Source of the DNA: Torymus aiolomorphi
Lineage: Eukaryota; Arthropoda; Insecta; Hymenoptera; Torymidae
DNA: 64,000 bases
Assembly: GCA_036365515.1 (NCBI GenBank)
Contig: CM070873.1
Coordinates: forward strand, 222,967,876 to 223,031,875
Reading direction: 5' to 3'
Shown: in pieces, positions 46,641 to 58,502 of the stretch
How positions within the stretch are numbered: the first letter of the stretch is position 1
Layout: the number at the start of each line of letters is the position of its first letter
Notes under the pieces: generated by a model
What the model saw: only the letters and a program-made list of their open reading frames with translations
Databases searched by the model: none
What the model was told of the DNA's origin: nothing
Made by a program: the position numbers and the translations under genes

Positions 46641-48094
46641 GATCGAGGAGAAGAGCTAGTGCTTCGTGACTCATTTGCAGGCGAATAAGGGCCTTCTCTT
46701 GCTCTGCCCCTCCCTCCCTCTTTCTCTGAACATCCGCCTGTTCGTAAGAAATTGTGATTAGGGACGCGCAGTCGTACCTCCTACAAGGGCCGAGGTATTA
46801 CGGTGGGCCGATATCCCTTCGCCCGGTCGATATGTACCCAGCGCGGATATACGAGGCTCCGGAGTGTAACGTCCGAGCTCGAGCTGCTTCCATCACTTTT
46901 TAACTGCACGTGCGCGTGGATACTTACGGACAAACGTGGACGCGTCTTTTTTATGAGCTCGTACATTACTCTGGGTGCTGTATTGCTTATGTATAACTTA
47001 CCTATATGATGTCCTCCTCCGCTTTTTCTCCTGTAGTCCATGTTCATTATTGAATTTAATATTGTGGACGTGTTCAGTTAAAAAATACCATATGGCTTGA
47101 CTGCAAATTAGTAGCTTCGTTAAAAAAAACCCTACTTCTAAGAATTTTCTTGATAAATATTTTAAAAAATCTTTGTACGAATCTTGACTACGTTTTAGAT
47201 ACAAACTGTTTAAGTAGAAAAGTCCAAAATTGGCGAGACATCATAGAAAATGAAAGAAGCTCTGTAAAAAAGGCACTACAGCCAATATATTGTTAACGTG
47301 GGTAGCTGCTGTAGCTATAATTATTTGTTAACGACTCATTAATTCTTCTAAAAATGAAATGAATAAATCCCTCTAGACACTTCAAAAAGATATCTCTCTA
47401 TTTATAACAGAAATACGCATACGTCGGCAAACGTAACCGCGCAGAGGAGCACACGTGCGCGTATGTACCATGAGTCAATAAGACGGCGCCTCGGCGATGC
47501 GTAAACGCGGCGGCATCGGCTCTTTGGGCATCGTGTCAGATTACGATATCCCCTTATTTCAGCGCGCCGATCGAGCAACGCAGGTGCGCACGAGCGGTAG
47601 GCCAAGTTTGAGGCAAATTCCGTGCGCGCGTGCGCGAGGCTCGCCAGAAATGCCATGACGCGCCGAGATCCGATGCTTGCAATCGAGCCGACTGAGACAA
47701 ATGGTTTCTCGCATTTGAGAAATTGCAGGAGCTCGCGGCGCGAAACCAAAGGGTCCCGCTGATTTTAACTTTGTTACAATTATCAAAGCTATTCAGGAGT
47801 GTTGCATCATCTTTGCGATAAGATTGATTGGTTTAGATCAAATTATCGTGAAAAAATAGTTTGAGTTATTTCGAGGGTGAGTTTTAGGTTTTATTGGAGC
47901 AGAATTATTTTTTGTATAGTTTAGGTTGTTATTCACTAATACTAAGTGTATGCTTTTTTTTTATGAATCTATAAATTTAATGGGCGTTAGTACTGTGCAG
48001 AAAATTTTTTGAATTATTTCTACATATATCACAGAAGATTCTAATTAGAACTATTGTTTGTATTCAATTCGAGGCTATAAAATTATAGTCATTA
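43448..48094. other. Gene desert with CpG-rich core
   Basis: 43.4-44.4 kb is AT-rich. 44.5-46.0 and 46.3-47.8 kb are CpG-rich with CT/GA runs. The 185-codon frame at 44564 and its overlaps are arginine/serine-rich and unlike any family I know. No gene is recognised. Confidence 0.5.
46567..46637. repeat. GA microsatellite
   Basis: About 35 uninterrupted GA units. Confidence 0.95.
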
Positions 48095-48541
48095 TAGTAG
48101 TGATGGGAATGAAAGTTTTTTTTACCTTTTACTTTAAAGTAAAAGAGGGAATCAGACGCCACTTTTGCCCTGCTTTTCAGGCTATAAAATGGTCATTATA
48201 GTATATAGTATAGTTTTTTTTACCTTAAATTGAATACAAACAATAGTTCTAATTAGAATCTGCATATGCGGGAATAAAGTAACAGTCTAATTTTTTACGT
48301 TTATAGTGAATTGGGTTAAAACTAACAAAATTATAACACATAAATACAAAATAACTTTTCAAATCTATGAAGTGGCCCACAGTGGCGATGGGAATAAAGA
48401 ACCATATGTAACACGGGACTAAAGTCGCAGATTATTCCCGCGAGTGAGTTCATTGTCCGAGCGAGCATAGGGAAGCGAGGGCAATGATCACCCAAGGGAA
48501 TGATCGACTTTAGTCCCGTGTTACATAATGTATGTACTATT
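48095..48541 (+). repeat. Dispersed repeat with palindrome (copy 2)
   Basis: 48260-48540 matches 11035-11325 in the same orientation. The preceding 48149-48215 (GGGAATCAGACGCCACTTTTG, then GGCTATAAAATGGTCATTATA) matches 10960-11020 in reverse. The palindrome arms are GTAACACGGGACTAAAGTCG and complement at the right. The spacer between the arms is the reverse complement of the spacer in copy 1. Confidence 0.75.
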
Positions 48542-48644
48542 TTTTTAATGAAAATCGTTAAAATTATTAATTAAATTATTAATTATAATAACGCACACAA
48601 AATTCACAACGTGTATTGTTAAATATAGAAATACAAGGCATTGA

Positions 48645-49208
48645 TATAAGGTAAAGGAGGCAGTACTGGGACAAAACCTATTTTGGGACCAGAAGTGGGA
48701 CAGCAGTAAAAAACTACGATGAACGGTTAAGGTGATAAAAGCATTACTTCATTAGTATTCTTTATGGTGTTAGCTACGTAGTCACTTCATTATTGTGTTG
48801 ATTTACTTAAACTAATGTATAACAAGATTCAAATTTTTTGAGGTTATGTTAGAGCTGTATGCATAGCGAAAACTTTATCCCACTATAGGTACCTCTTAAT
48901 TCCCATATCGTAGTAATGGGACACGTTTAAAAAGTATTGTCCCACTACTGCGTCAAATGGGCGTCCCACTACCGGTCATAAATAAGTTACCGTGTCCCAC
49001 TACACTAGTCGATAGTTATTTTCTTTTAATGAGATTCTTTTAATACACCAACAACGGAAGAAAGCATCTTTTTTTCTTAAAATAAACCTTGAGACACGAG
49101 CTACCTGCTGAGGTAATTAGTTTTTATGTATTGTGCTTAGTTTTGGCAATAGAAAAGATTATAAAAAAAGTATGATCAAAACTGTCCCACTACTACCTAC
49201 TTTACCTT
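48645..49208. mobile_element. MITE with repeated GTCCCACTAC motif, TA-flanked
   Basis: The ends AGGTAAAGGAGGCAGTAC and AGGTAAAGTAGGTAGTAG (opposite strand) are inverted and bordered by TA on both sides. The word GTCCCACTA, or its complement TAGTGGGAC with variants, occurs about eight times in the interior in both orientations. It is non-coding. Confidence 0.65.
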
Positions 49209-50271
49209 AGTTTATAAATAGAAAAAAATGTTAATCCTTTATAAGTCACAATTAAATTTCAGTACACCGTATCTTACGCTCGCAAATAACAGTAAATTCT
49301 GTCATCGGCAAAATTCTCTCTCTCGCTCCCCAGTCGCATTCCCGCAGTCTTATTTTTGCCCGCGCTATCTTTATTCGATTACAAAATATAACGCCCGAGC
49401 TATTTATACCCGCGCATTATCCCACCGCTGCGTGCATATATATACTCGCGCTGCCGAGACGGGAGGCGAAAATCGTGCGCGAGAAAAAGAATGGAAACCA
49501 GTTTCCGATAAGTCGAGAGCCCCCGCGTGCGGGTAAAAATCGCCAAGGTAGACCGGTGACTATTCTGCCTTATTTCTTCCCTTTTCGGGCGGTACACGCG
49601 CGATGGCTCTCGAGTATTACGTGCACCGCGGGTTCGAACGTTCGACGACCTCCTTTATTTATACCCTCGTACTGGCGCCTGGCGCCTCGTCGCGCTTTTC
49701 CTCCCTTTTTCGATCTTTTTCTCTCTTGTTCTCTCTTTACCTCCCTTTCCTCGGGCTGTACCCTACTGCGATTATTGTCTTGAAGGGCATGCATGCGCGC
49801 GTGCGAATCCTGCGCGCGCGCAGGGGCGCAATTACGATTAACTGAAAGTGAGATTTCGATCGGGATAATTGCAGGCGCTCGGCTTTTTGCGCCCGCGGGA
49901 GAGAGAAGCGCAAGCACGGCGAATTCGAGTTATTGAAATTTACCATCAGTCCAGGGTATTCATTAGGCGCACGCGGACTCGTAAAATTTCACGATTAAAG
50001 TGTACCTTGATAGTGTAATTGAGCTACATTTTATTTGCTCGATTGAATGTAATTTCGCGCAGCGTTCGTGTTCAATTGTCGAACTGTTTATTGTGATGGC
50101 GTCTGTAATTGGATTTTAGGGTTTAGCACTTTATTGTGCTACGTTAACTAGCATAATTGAATAAATACTATTTAGATGTGGAATAAATTATCAAAATTAA
50201 CGTTCGCTTTACATCAATCAAATCTCCATGATTATCTGATGTATTTTTCGTTTTTACACGTTGTGTATTAA
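49209..50271. other. CpG-rich non-coding DNA
   Basis: Short arginine- and proline-rich frames overlap on both strands at 49228-49946. Their pattern is explained by CpG-rich composition. No gene is recognised. Confidence 0.45.
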
Positions 50272-50275
50272 TTAA

Positions 50276-50840
50276 GGACGCTTGCTCACAAAATGAGTTT
50301 CTATAGAATCTTATGAAACTTGCAGGGTAGATTCTTATTGTTATTATGTGCAACATCTGCAAACTTCAGAAAGCCTAGCAACACCGTTCATGAGATATAA
50401 GCTATCAAAGTTAGACAATTTAATACGGTGTCTTATGAAAAAGTCGTGAAAAAGTTAACGTTTTCACTAATAACCCCAAAAGTTTTCTATAGAATTGAAC
50501 GAAAAAGAGATATTTTACTAATGATGATATTTTAAATAAGCTCTCCAAAATGCAGAAAGCCTAGAAGCACCGTTTTCGAGATACAGTTGTTTAAAGTAGG
50601 TAACTTCGGCCGCGCGTGTCCTTGTGTGCGTGTAAACAAACCAATGGCGTGCCCGCGCGCTACGCGTGTGTCTACACAGACGGAGCGCTTCGATGTGAAT
50701 GTACACACCGATGAAGCGGCGCCATGTGTACGTGTACAGTCTCGCGTGAAATTTTGAGAGTGGGGAGACCCGAGAGAGCGCTAGGCGTACGGCGTTCGAC
50801 TCTGCGTACTTTTGGTTACGATTGCAATGAGCAAGCGTCC
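50276..50840. mobile_element. TTAA-flanked MITE, 565 bp
   Basis: Perfect 13-bp inverted ends GGACGCTTGCTCA lie between TTAA copies at 50272-50275 and 50841-50844. The left half contains a diverged internal direct repeat sharing CAGAAAGCCTAG, CACCGTT and GAGATA (near 50370 and 50550). The right half is CpG-rich. It is non-coding. Confidence 0.85.
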
Positions 50841-50844
50841 TTAA

Positions 50845-51292
50845 GGAGTTTTAAGGGTGTCATGCGGTGAGTTGAGGCTAGAGGGGTGCCCTCTCTCCCC
50901 GCAACGGCTCCCCACTCACCGCGCACCGCATCGCGCAGCCTACGAACTCGACGTTGTGTTTACGTTTTCACATACTTCTTTCCCAAATGCCTGATAAGTG
51001 ACTAAGACCCCTCTGTATTTTTATTCTTTGATTAGTTTTCTATGAAAATGAAAGTTTTTTTTTAAACTTTACTTCTGCTTTTTTCATAAGTGTTTTTTAC
51101 GTTCGAAGGCCACATAACCTCACTCTACAATAAGAGCGTATGTTAAAAACTCGATTTTTAAGAATTATTTTCTCGAAAAAAATGCGCGACTTAAAATACT
51201 GAAAAAATTCATGTAATCTTGTTTTAAGTTAAGAAACAAAATATAAAAGTTTCAAATTGTTGGCTACATTTTGATGTAACCCCTGAACCGCC
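50845..51292. mobile_element. Second TTAA MITE abutting the previous one
   Basis: The right TTAA of the preceding element (50841-50844) is followed by GGAGTTTTAAGGGTGTCATG. The right end, read on the opposite strand from TTAA at 51293-51296, starts GGCGGTTCAGGGGTTACATC. The ends agree at about 13 of 20 positions, so this is a weaker call. If correct, the two elements share one TTAA. Confidence 0.45.
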
Positions 51293-51296
51293 TTAA

Positions 51297-54200
51297 GGAC
51301 TACGTTCGTTTGAGGTTTGGACTCCCACGTAGGTAACCGCGTTTCAATTTCCACTCATAATCAGACTGTCCGCCTCCTCGACTTTTACTCGTTCATTCAT
51401 TAACTACTTCTTTTACAGTGGTTTCGTAGTTAGGAGGTTGCTGTGCATTTGTGTTGTAAACATAATTTTCGCAAGCTCGGTATGTAATTCTTAGAAAATT
51501 GAAAGTTATAAATTACTCAAAGATAAAAATCAATTTATGTCTTCACATAAAAGTATAAAAAATTTTGTTTAAATTCGTAGATGCGCGATATCAATTAATT
51601 TATTTTTCAGCTTATCAATAAAATTATTTTTCCGTAAAATATGGTCCTTTATAAGGTCGATCGGCGTAGATTAAAATATTCGAAAGCTACTGAAACAAAG
51701 CGATCGATAAGCTTATATACATCGCGGACGTCGAGGCGCATCTGAGAGAGGGAGGCAAGAAGCGAAGAACGCATTAACTTCACTCCTTAAGCTCGGCGCG
51801 GAAGCGGGGTAGCACTTTGAGAGATGGCCGTTAAATTATAAATCTCACCGATTGCCCTGCAGCCAGGCCGCTTATCTACCCGCTCGCTCCTCGCCAGTGC
51901 GAGCTCTTCGTGCGCCGCGAGCTTTTCCTCTCCCCCCCCTCTCTCTCTCTCTCTTGGTTGGCTCTGTGTATAAGCTACTGCTTTGGAGAAGCTTGTTGTA
52001 ACCTCCGCGGGATTTCATCACGGTCTGATGCGGGAGAGAGAAAGACGAGAGAATCGAACGGGGTATCCTTTCAAGGAGGTGCAGGGGTGAGATATAAAGC
52101 GGCTGCTGTGTGCAAGAGAATAGAGCTGTGCGCTACTGGTTGATCTTCCGGTTATCGAGCTTAGTGATAACATCGTTGGAAACCGATCAATATTGATATT
52201 GATATGTTTAGACGCACATGTGAATCATTTATACTTATCGTATGAAATCAATTAATTTTGAATTCTAAATTCATTAGTGCCAAATTACTATCTCTATCTA
52301 TAGCTGCCAAAGGTACAACGGCATGCTTTTAGAGACTATTTCTTAGCTTGCTTGAATAAAATGAGATTTGACGTCAAGTATTGCAAAGTCTACTCGAACT
52401 TATTCAATATAAATCCGCCTCCACGCGCCTCCATGTTTGTGTAATTAAAGCTGCGCACGCGCTCTTTCCACATAAGAGAGTCCACACACGACGGATTATT
52501 CGGCATCCAATACGACCAGCTCCTTTCCACACGTTCAAGGGAGCCAAGAGAACGAGAGGAGGGGGAGGGTATCGGCACGACGCATATATACGCGGGGGAA
52601 CGAGACATAATTGGCGTTGTTCAATGGCTCGGCAAACAGTATCGCAGCGGAGAAAAAATATTGAGGCCTGCGAGTGAAACGTGCGGGGGGTATATATATA
52701 CACACACGTGCGGCTCGATCTATTGTGCGCGCGGCGATGGAGACGAAACATTCAAGAGTGCAGGCTGGAATTTTCGAGAGTGAACTCGTTGGCATAAATA
52801 CCGAGAGGCGTGTGCGGGCGCGCGATGGGGGCGGAAAGCGGTCTTGAGTCACGCGCGTTGCAGTTCAGCGACGCATATAGGGAGGAGGAGACCCTCGATG
52901 TTACCCCACGAGAGTTGGCAGGTTGCTGCTGCGGCGGCAAAGGGATATTGGCCTGTTCGGGCTAACGAGTCATGTATGCGGGACGCTGTGTTTAACTCGA
53001 CATAATTAATAACTTCTGACTGCCTGCGAATTGAATGCTCGCGAGCGCGCTGCAGGCTGCTGCGGGGTCGAGGCAGCTTACGTCGCCCTGAGTTATTTTC
53101 AACTTGTAATCATTGCGTTATTATAAGCTTGTAATGCAACACCTTTCAAATCCCTTTGGATTTTCTCGCTTGGTAACGATTTTTGTTTCTTGTTTCTTAG
53201 TACTCGTTCTTTTTATTATATATATTTAATAGATTATTTTATTTTATTTTAATGTGCGTATTATAAAGTTTTTCATAAACTACTAAGCTGGCTGGTGATA
53301 ATTTAGTTATGACGATAGTTAAGATGCTGTTATCCTATACAAACTAAAGCCATCAGCTTCCTATACAATAAAATATCTCATTCGTGACACTATTTGAACT
53401 ACAGAATTTTTCCCACCTCGTGTCATATCTCGCGATTTATTGAAAGGAACGCGATTCTCTCGAAAACTGGCGAGCGGTCAGCACCTCGTTATTTAAATTA
53501 TCCTACCCCTGACCGTCGGAGCAGCGATGTGCTCTGGTGTGCACCCACAACTGCTGCTCCGGCCGGCGGAGAGCAGCAACCGCACTCGGGCTCTCAACGG
53601 GCCCAAGGGTGAATTACGATCTCGGCTTGCGCGCCCAGTGCTCGAACGACACTCGTACGTCAGAGCGAGGAGAGTGCAGTGGGCGCGTGCACACGCTGTT
53701 ATTTCACCCGTATGTATACCCGCGTTAATCACTTTAAACCCTCCCTGCCTCGACTCCTCTTCGTCTCCCTTTAATTCCTCCTCTTCCTCGTGTTTTTTAC
53801 TCCCGTCGCTCGTTCCGGCGCATCTAGCCCTTAAAGTGTGATTTTGAAGAGACGGCTATTCGTCATCTCATCATCCCTTTTTTTTGTTTATCTCTGCTTC
53901 TCTTTCCGTAGCTTTCTGATAGCTCTATGGAATATTGCGCGGCCTGTAATCTTGTTGTTTGTGGTGCGCGAGAGAAGAGGGAAGACGGGGAAAGAAAGAG
54001 TGCGAGAGAAAAAACAGCAGTGGCAGTTTGTATAATTAAAATGCCAATCAAAATTAAAGTGAATGATATCGCTTGCACTTGACGGAATGCTGATGACTTT
54101 AGAAGGATGAGAAGCTGATAAGGCTAGGCGGGCTTTTGTATTTCAATTAATTTATTGCTAATTAATATGGTGGAAACGGTTGTTTATGCTTGATCCCAAG

Positions 54201-54570
54201 GAACATAAGTGTTTTGAGAGCGTGATAATTTCTATGCATGTATGCCTTCATTTATATACATTGCAGAAGAGAACCTGTAATCTCGTATTAGTATTTATCT
54301 TGTAATTTTTCGAAATTACACGATGCATTTAATTTATGAATATGTTAATATGTTTCTATATATAGAAACCAATGCAGTACTTTGCTAATACTTAAGTAAT
54401 TACGTTAAATTAAAGAAGATTTGTATACAAACAAAAAACTTTTAAAGCGTTTATTATATGTATATACAGTTGTTACTTTTATTATAGAAATACTGATTAT
54501 ACTGTAGCAACATGCATAAAGATTCCGTTTTGTTTAACTGCAAAATAATAGTAATTATTAGCAAACCATA
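51297..54570. other. CpG-rich gene desert
   Basis: 51.7-53.1 and 53.4-54.1 kb are CpG-rich with many overlapping short frames on both strands and none of recognisable family. A TATATATACACACACACG run is at about 52692-52710. No gene is recognised. Confidence 0.45.
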
Positions 54571-55162
54571 TCGACGCCCCTTACGAAGACTAGCACGCTT
54601 TATTGGCGTTCTCACGAAGACTAGCACATTTCACAAAACGGCAACAAAAACGCCGAAAACTAGCATAAGTTTCGACTTTGAAACGTGCTAGGGTAAGTGT
54701 GGGTACTACTGCGGACGTGGGTATTGTTGTGTATGTATTACTGTTGTAGAATCTTATGGAAAATCGCAGTAATACCAACAACGTACTTTTTGGGGTTCTG
54801 CGCATGCGCCATCGCTCTTCCTATGCTTTAACATGGCACCGTAATACCAACGCAGTAGTTGCAGCAGCTTCGCAGTAACATCAGCAGAGAGATGTTGTTT
54901 TCAAAGTCATTTTATACATTTATTTATCAATTTTTGTTCTAAAATTGTACTTTAATCGATAGATATGATACCTAAATTCCGTTATTAAAAAGAATCAGCA
55001 TAATTTTTTTGCATGGAGGCGAAATATATTCGTTTGAAACTAACCTGAAAAAAATACCACCGTAATACCCCCATTTACCCTAGCTGTCTTCGCCGAAAAC
55101 ACTGAAATGGATTAGTGTTCGTGGGAAATTAAATCGTGCTAGTTTTTCGTAAGGGCCGTCGA
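54571..55162. mobile_element. CTAG-motif foldback, copy 1, interrupted by a MITE
   Basis: The outer ends TCGACGCCCCTTACGAAGAC and complement are inverted. The CGAARACTAGCAC motif recurs inside at about 30-40-bp steps (CTAG at 54590, 54621 and 54660). The element is split by a 394-bp MITE (54689-55082). Its ends match those of the 58503-58946 element. It is non-coding. Confidence 0.7.
54689..55082. mobile_element. MITE nested in the CTAG-motif foldback (family copy 2)
   Basis: A full-length reverse-complement relative of 7183-7575 in the XRN2 intron. The ends TAGGGTAAGTGTGGGTAC and complement are present. It sits at a CTAG of the host foldback, so it inserted after that element. Confidence 0.8.
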
Positions 55163-55648
55163 TGTATAGTTACAGTATTTTACTTTTTAAGTAATTTCTT
55201 ATTTTTCAAGTAGCCTATTATTGCCGTATCTTATACAATTCAAAAGAAGTCTATAGAAAAGGACATTTAAAAGTTTAGCACTTACATTCTCTATAGATAC
55301 AAATCAGTGAGTGAATGAACCGATTTACCAGTTAAAGTTTACTGTTTGCACGGAACAAGCTCTGGAGATAACGTCTTTCCGGAGGAATGATAACATTTTT
55401 CTACTACAGAACTGTAGGTATGCGATAAGACAGACGAAGTACAAAAGCTTGGTCCCCACAGGAGTTAAGATTATCGCACAATGCTACAGTCGTTCCGAAA
55501 AGTGCTGCTAATGATTCTCAACATTTCTTATTCAAATATTCCCAGGGTATTTGTTACGTGGCAGTGAAAATGTTATGTCATTGTGCTGAAGCAGGTTATT
55601 CACTACAGAATTAGTAGATCATTATAATTGATTTGTACTTTGAACGTA
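55163..55648. other. Non-coding DNA
   Basis: A 66-codon frame at 55311 resembles no family. Nothing else is seen. Confidence 0.4.
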
Positions 55649-55872
55649 CACAGAGAAAAGAAAATCTTTACTTTTAACGAACAGACGTTTGGATATGAAC
55701 AAATAAATGTTTATTTATAGTTAGATAAATTCGTTAACAGTTAAGTCACAAATTGTTTAAGTAAACAACTCAAACTTAACTGTTAACGAATTTGTCTAAC
55801 TATAAATGAACATTTATTTGTCCATATTCAAACGACCGTTCGTTTAACAGTAAAGATTTTCTTTTCTCTGTG
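55649..55872. mobile_element. Foldback MITE with CACAGAGAAAAG ends, 224 bp
   Basis: The arms of about 100 bp are near-complementary, from CACAGAGAAAAGAAAATC on the left to its complement at the right. The interior contains GTTAACAGTTAAG and its inverse. No clear target duplication. It is non-coding. Confidence 0.75.
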
Positions 55873-58502
55873 GATGATATTCAGAAACATAATTGACTAC
55901 TTTGGAATTAATTCTTTATTAAAGTAACATTTGGTTATTTTCAAACGTTTTATCTAAAGCTTGAAAGATGAATCGCGCGCGATAAAGTTGCTGTAAAATC
56001 AGTTGAACCGCAGAGAAAAAGGTTGTAATTGCAGCAAAACACAAGTAACAAGTACAAGCTCGATAAATTCGTTCTCTAATTCTCTTTGCTCGGGCGCTCG
56101 CGCGCATACATCTCGCGGGCAAAAACGATCGAAGATCGCGGAGAGAGAGAGAGAAAGAGAGGCAAAGGAAATGGAGCTCCAGTGGCCGCCGCGCGCAGCT
56201 AATTATTGCGAATAGCTAATGATCGCGGATCGGTAATTAGTCTCGGGATCGTCGATAAATCTCGAGGTAACTAATTACCTTTTATACTCTCGTTCAACCC
56301 CGACTGCTGCGTGTACACATAAAGTCGACCACACGCACGTATAGTCCCAAGTATAAGCGCGTACGCGGCCTGTAGGATATAGGTAACCCGGGAGGTATCG
56401 AACGGCTCTCGTGGTTAAACGCTAATTATTATCCCTGTACGCGATAAATTTAATCGGCCGAGAGCGCCATACGTCGGAAGCACGGCGCATTGCAGCCGAC
56501 GCCCGAGTGTAGCGCGTATTCATCTCCGTCCTTTCTCTCTTGCGCTTCGGCTTTGTTAGGCTGCTGCTGCTGCTAGCTTTAATCCACTTTTCGATTAGAT
56601 ATTAGCGTGCAGCTAATGGCGAGAGGCGCCATGTGTCAGTACGGAGGTCGCGGTGCTCAAGTTAATTGATGGAATTATGCGACGCGCCCGTGATAAAGTT
56701 ATTCGTGTTAATCCTTCTCAATGGGGCCCCCAGTCCGACAGAAATTAATAGTCTGACTTGCCCTCTACTTTATGCATAGACTCGCGCATAGACATTAATA
56801 ATCTGACGCTGCAAAAAGGTAGCTTGGTTTATTTAATTAACGCATGGATTAAAGGCCTCGCGAAGAAAGCAGTATTCTCAGGATGATGTCAATGTCGGCC
56901 GGGATGGTTAATTAAACTTTGCTCCGATTGTATTCCAAATAATATATTTTTTCTATTGTTGCATCAACACCTTTCATATTGACGCTTATCATGTTTAAGT
57001 ATTTAAAAGTTTTTAATATTTTAAAATGATTTATCCTCATTTTTAGAGTATAATTTTTTAAATTACAATTGAATCCTTTTAATATAATTGCCAAATTGGC
57101 GCATTATTTTAAGAACCACATCGCTGAAGAAACATACATACAACGAAAGAACAAACATTTTTAAATTGCTTGCAATCATTTCCCGTTTTTTGCGCATACT
57201 TTCAGGCTTATTACCCACCCATTAGTCCCCTAAAAAGCGAACTTCATTCCCCGTAAATCAACATCGTCAGAACATTTCGGCACTCGAGCCTAAAAAGCGA
57301 AGCTCTGGCAGTCCAATCGAGCCGACAGCCGCAATCGCGTCGTTATAACAAAAAGCGCGTGCACGGAATACCCACTGCCGGCGCACTTGGCAAATTGGCG
57401 GAAATAACACGGTCGCGGGTAATGGCGCGCTTTTTGGCAATCGAGGAGCGACGGCACGGCTATAGCAGCTGCTTGCTCTCCCTCTCTCGAAAGAGAAGAC
57501 GCAGGAGAAGAAGAAAGGAAAAAGCTGCGCGCGCTCGCGACGCGCAAAAAGCGCCGAGGGGATCATCACGCGAGCTCCCCTCCACTGCGGTGTTTCCTCG
57601 AAAACCCTTCGATAATCTTCGCGCCTCTCTTATTGCTCTCTTTCTCTCCCTTTCTCCTCTCCCATCGCGCACGCAAGTAGTTCCCAGGAGGCGACGAGCT
57701 CGCGCCCGTCGCTTTGCTCTTCATTTTTCGCGCGCCGTCGGCAGCGCGCATCATCGCGCGAGCTTTTTATTTCGCGCGGCTGGACGTGAAAGGGCCGCGG
57801 GCAGCTGCGCGCGCCGCTAATAAAGACGTACACGCAGCGGCGGCAACAACCCAAAGTGCAGGTACACAGTGGCAGTTTACAGGACGGAAACTCGGAAATT
57901 GCGCGCGCGCTCGCGTGAAAGGGGAGAGACAGGCGCGACTCTCTTTGCACCTTGGCGCGAGTGAGTGAGGCATTCGCGGCATTCGCGCGCACGCGCGAGG
58001 CGTTGAAAGAAACGGAGAAACACGCGTGCGAAGGAGAAAGAAAGAGAGAGACGGTGAATGGAAATTACGTACAGGAAAATGCTCAATTTGTGCTGCTGCT
58101 GCCGCGCGCTGTGGCGGCGTCATGCGTGACTCTTATTAGCCTTAGTGGGCCGCTGGGAATTGTATAATTGCGTTTATCAGAATTGCTTTATTTTTTCACT
58201 CCAGCTTAATACAATGTTAGTGATTAGATTGATGATACGGTTTGTGAATAAAATTCCTTTACTTTTTTTTTAAAAAGAAGCATTCGATGTTGTATTTTTA
58301 TAGAAATATCATAAGAAATAATAAATTTTTGGCTATTGCCATATTGGTATTAAGTATTGAAAGAAATATAAAGCAGACATAAAAGTGCCAACATTGCTTT
58401 CATTTATATATCCTCTCTTAAAACTGTGATCAATGAAATCTGTCATCACAATAAGACTATTTTGATTGGTTGCGTTGTTGTCACATTTGATTGGTCTACA
58501 TA
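55873..58502. other. CpG-rich desert with homeodomain-like motif cluster
   Basis: 56195-56285 packs several TAATTA/CTAAT words. 57.3-58.1 kb is very CpG-rich with overlapping arginine/alanine-rich frames on both strands (up to 153 codons) that I regard as non-coding. Confidence 0.45.
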
